From Candidatus Bathyarchaeota archaeon (GTDB lineage Archaea; Thermoproteota; Bathyarchaeia; TCS64): a stretch of DNA of 5,391 nt. The notes beneath the pieces are model-generated. The model saw only the letters and a list, made by a program, of their open reading frames with translations. It made no database searches and was not told the origin of the DNA. The position numbers and the translations under genes are program-made. The stretch lies in the NCBI GenBank assembly GCA_030691555.1, contig JAUYEB010000100.1, positions 1 through 5,391 of the forward strand. Reading direction: 5' to 3'. This document shows, piece by piece, positions 4,297 through 5,391 of this stretch (positions within the stretch are counted from its first letter, which is position 1; every line of letters starts with the position of its first letter).

Positions 4297-5391
4297 ATGG
4301 CGGAGGCGGGGGACAGGGCGGGGCTGCTCAGGGTCCTCTACGTCACCATCTTCCTCACCGCCACCGGGCTGGGGACCGCCTCCTTCATGCTCCCCGTCTA
4401 CGCGACGGGCCTCGGCGCCAACTACGTCGACCTCGGCCTCATGGGGGCTCTGAGGAACGTCGTCTACACCGTGATGACGCTCACAGTCGGGTTCCTACTC
4501 GACCGCTTCGAGAGGATCCGCATCTACGTCGGCTTCATGGCTGTGGGCGTGGCGGTCGTGGCGCTCTTCGGCGTCATGAACCAGATTACGCTCCTCATCG
4601 CTTGGAGCAGCCTCCTCGGACTCGTCTCGGCCGCCTTCTGGGTGACCGCCAGCACCCTAACGGCGAACATCTCGCCGCCGGAGAGGCTCAGCCAGTCCAT
4701 GGGTAGGTACAACCTGAGCTGGGTGCTGGGCTTCGTCTTCGGGCCGACGGCTGGCGGGTATATCTCGGGCGCCTACGGTTTCCAGGTACTCTTCGTGTGC
4801 CTCGCCGCGGTGATAGCGGTGAGCGTCGCGGTGATATTGTTGAAAATAAGGCCCGCCATCACGCTCCGGAACAGGGGTGAGGCGAGGGGCTTCAGCCTGG
4901 CCCCGCTGAGGGGGCTCGCCCTCGCCTATCTCACCCTCGTCCCCTTCACCTGCATTCTCGGCATCTACATGGCGATAATGCCGGGGTACCTCAAGCTCGT
5001 CGGCCTCACCCCCGCGCTGGTGGGGCTCCTCATCACGATGACGAACGGCGTCCGGGGCGTCGGCTTCTTCAACGCGGAGAGGTTCATAGCCTGGGGGACG
5101 AGGAGGTCGGTCACACTGGCCTCCCTCCTCCTCTTCGCGGGGATGCTCACCTTCTCATTCGCCTCCTCGACGCTGGAGTACGCCCTCCCGCTCGTCCTCT
5201 ACGGCACAGCGGCGGGGATAATGACTCCCCTCATGCTCGACTACATAGCTAAGAGGTGCGACAAGGGGAGCCTCGGCGCGGCGATGGGGCTCCACGAGGG
5301 GGTCTACGGCGTCGGGATGTGCCTCGGCCCTCTGGTCGGCGGAGCCATAGCGGAGGTCTGGGGCCCGCCCCTCCTCTACAGGCTGCTGGCG
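4297..5391 (+). CDS. MFS transporter, 3' end outside the window
   Basis: The frame runs from ATG 4297 to the window edge without a stop, giving 365 residues of a major facilitator superfamily membrane transporter. Hydrophobic segments follow each other through the protein, starting at residues 11-33, with about ten or eleven visible. The MFS motif A between segments 2 and 3 is clear at 65-75 (GFLLDRFERIR). GFVFGPTAGGY at 145-155 resembles the motif C (GPxxGG) common in drug and metabolite exporters, and the second half repeats a similar GPLVGG near 344-349. A loop at 184-201 separates the two halves. MFS proteins are usually about 400 residues, so perhaps one segment is missing at the edge. 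The gene is very GC-rich, with CTC, GTC and AGG codons dominant, unlike the central region. The substrate cannot be told; efflux is plausible from motif C. It diverges from the tRNA-Arg gene. Confidence 0.93.
   Translation, partial: MAEAGDRAGLLRVLYVTIFLTATGLGTASFMLPVYATGLGANYVDLGLMGALRNVVYTVMTLTVGFLLDRFERIRIYVGFMAVGVAVVALFGVMNQITLLIAWSSLLGLVSAAFWVTASTLTANISPPERLSQSMGRYNLSWVLGFVFGPTAGGYISGAYGFQVLFVCLAAVIAVSVAVILLKIRPAITLRNRGEARGFSLAPLRGLALAYLTLVPFTCILGIYMAIMPGYLKLVGLTPALVGLLITMTNGVRGVGFFNAERFIAWGTRRSVTLASLLLFAGMLTFSFASSTLEYALPLVLYGTAAGIMTPLMLDYIAKRCDKGSLGAAMGLHEGVYGVGMCLGPLVGGAIAEVWGPPLLYRLLA

Noticed and set aside
4524..5150. Minus-strand frames opposite the MFS gene
   Set aside because: They are shadows of a clear, GC-rich membrane protein gene on the plus strand.

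Overview
The window reads as archaeal, probably a thermophilic member of the Thermoproteota-like lineages; this is an inference. The signs are a CRISPR repeat ending in the 8-nt handle ATTGAAAG, archaeal-type TATA boxes (one serving an apparently leaderless gene), heavy AGG use for arginine in the GC-rich genes, and a ribbon-helix-helix regulator. Base composition is patchy. The right end (transporter) is very GC-rich, while the unknown gene at 1746-2627 and the stretch at 3033-3760 are much richer in A+T.

Layout. Positions 3-452 hold the C-terminal part of an ABC transporter ATPase that starts before the window. Positions 543-896 are a transposase fragment missing both ends. Positions 965-1468 are the N-terminal half of a threonine dehydratase-like PLP enzyme, cut off exactly where a four-repeat, three-spacer CRISPR array begins (1469-1728). 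An intact gene of unknown function (1746-2627, minus strand) abuts the other side of the array, with a palindrome near its predicted start of transcription. Further right are a short remnant that may be a TnpB tail (2765-2851) and the first 45 codons of a Cas8/Cst1-like protein on the minus strand (2873-3010), with its ribosome binding site still in place.

Positions 3033-3878 have no intact gene. They hold four 25-nt palindromes of one design: 11-bp arms, 3-nt loop, usually TAG. These vary in arm sequence but mostly keep their pairing. Several short, protein-like minus-strand reading frames lie around them. To the right are a small ribbon-helix-helix protein (3879-4091), a tRNA-Arg with anticodon GCG and encoded CCA (4143-4220, minus), and an MFS transporter running off the window (4297-5391).

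Taken together, the centre looks like a decayed CRISPR-Cas and insertion-sequence graveyard between ordinary chromosomal genes. The CRISPR array has no visible leader and no intact cas gene nearby, so its activity here is doubtful. The palindrome family and the enzyme/CRISPR junction are the two most unusual things in the window.
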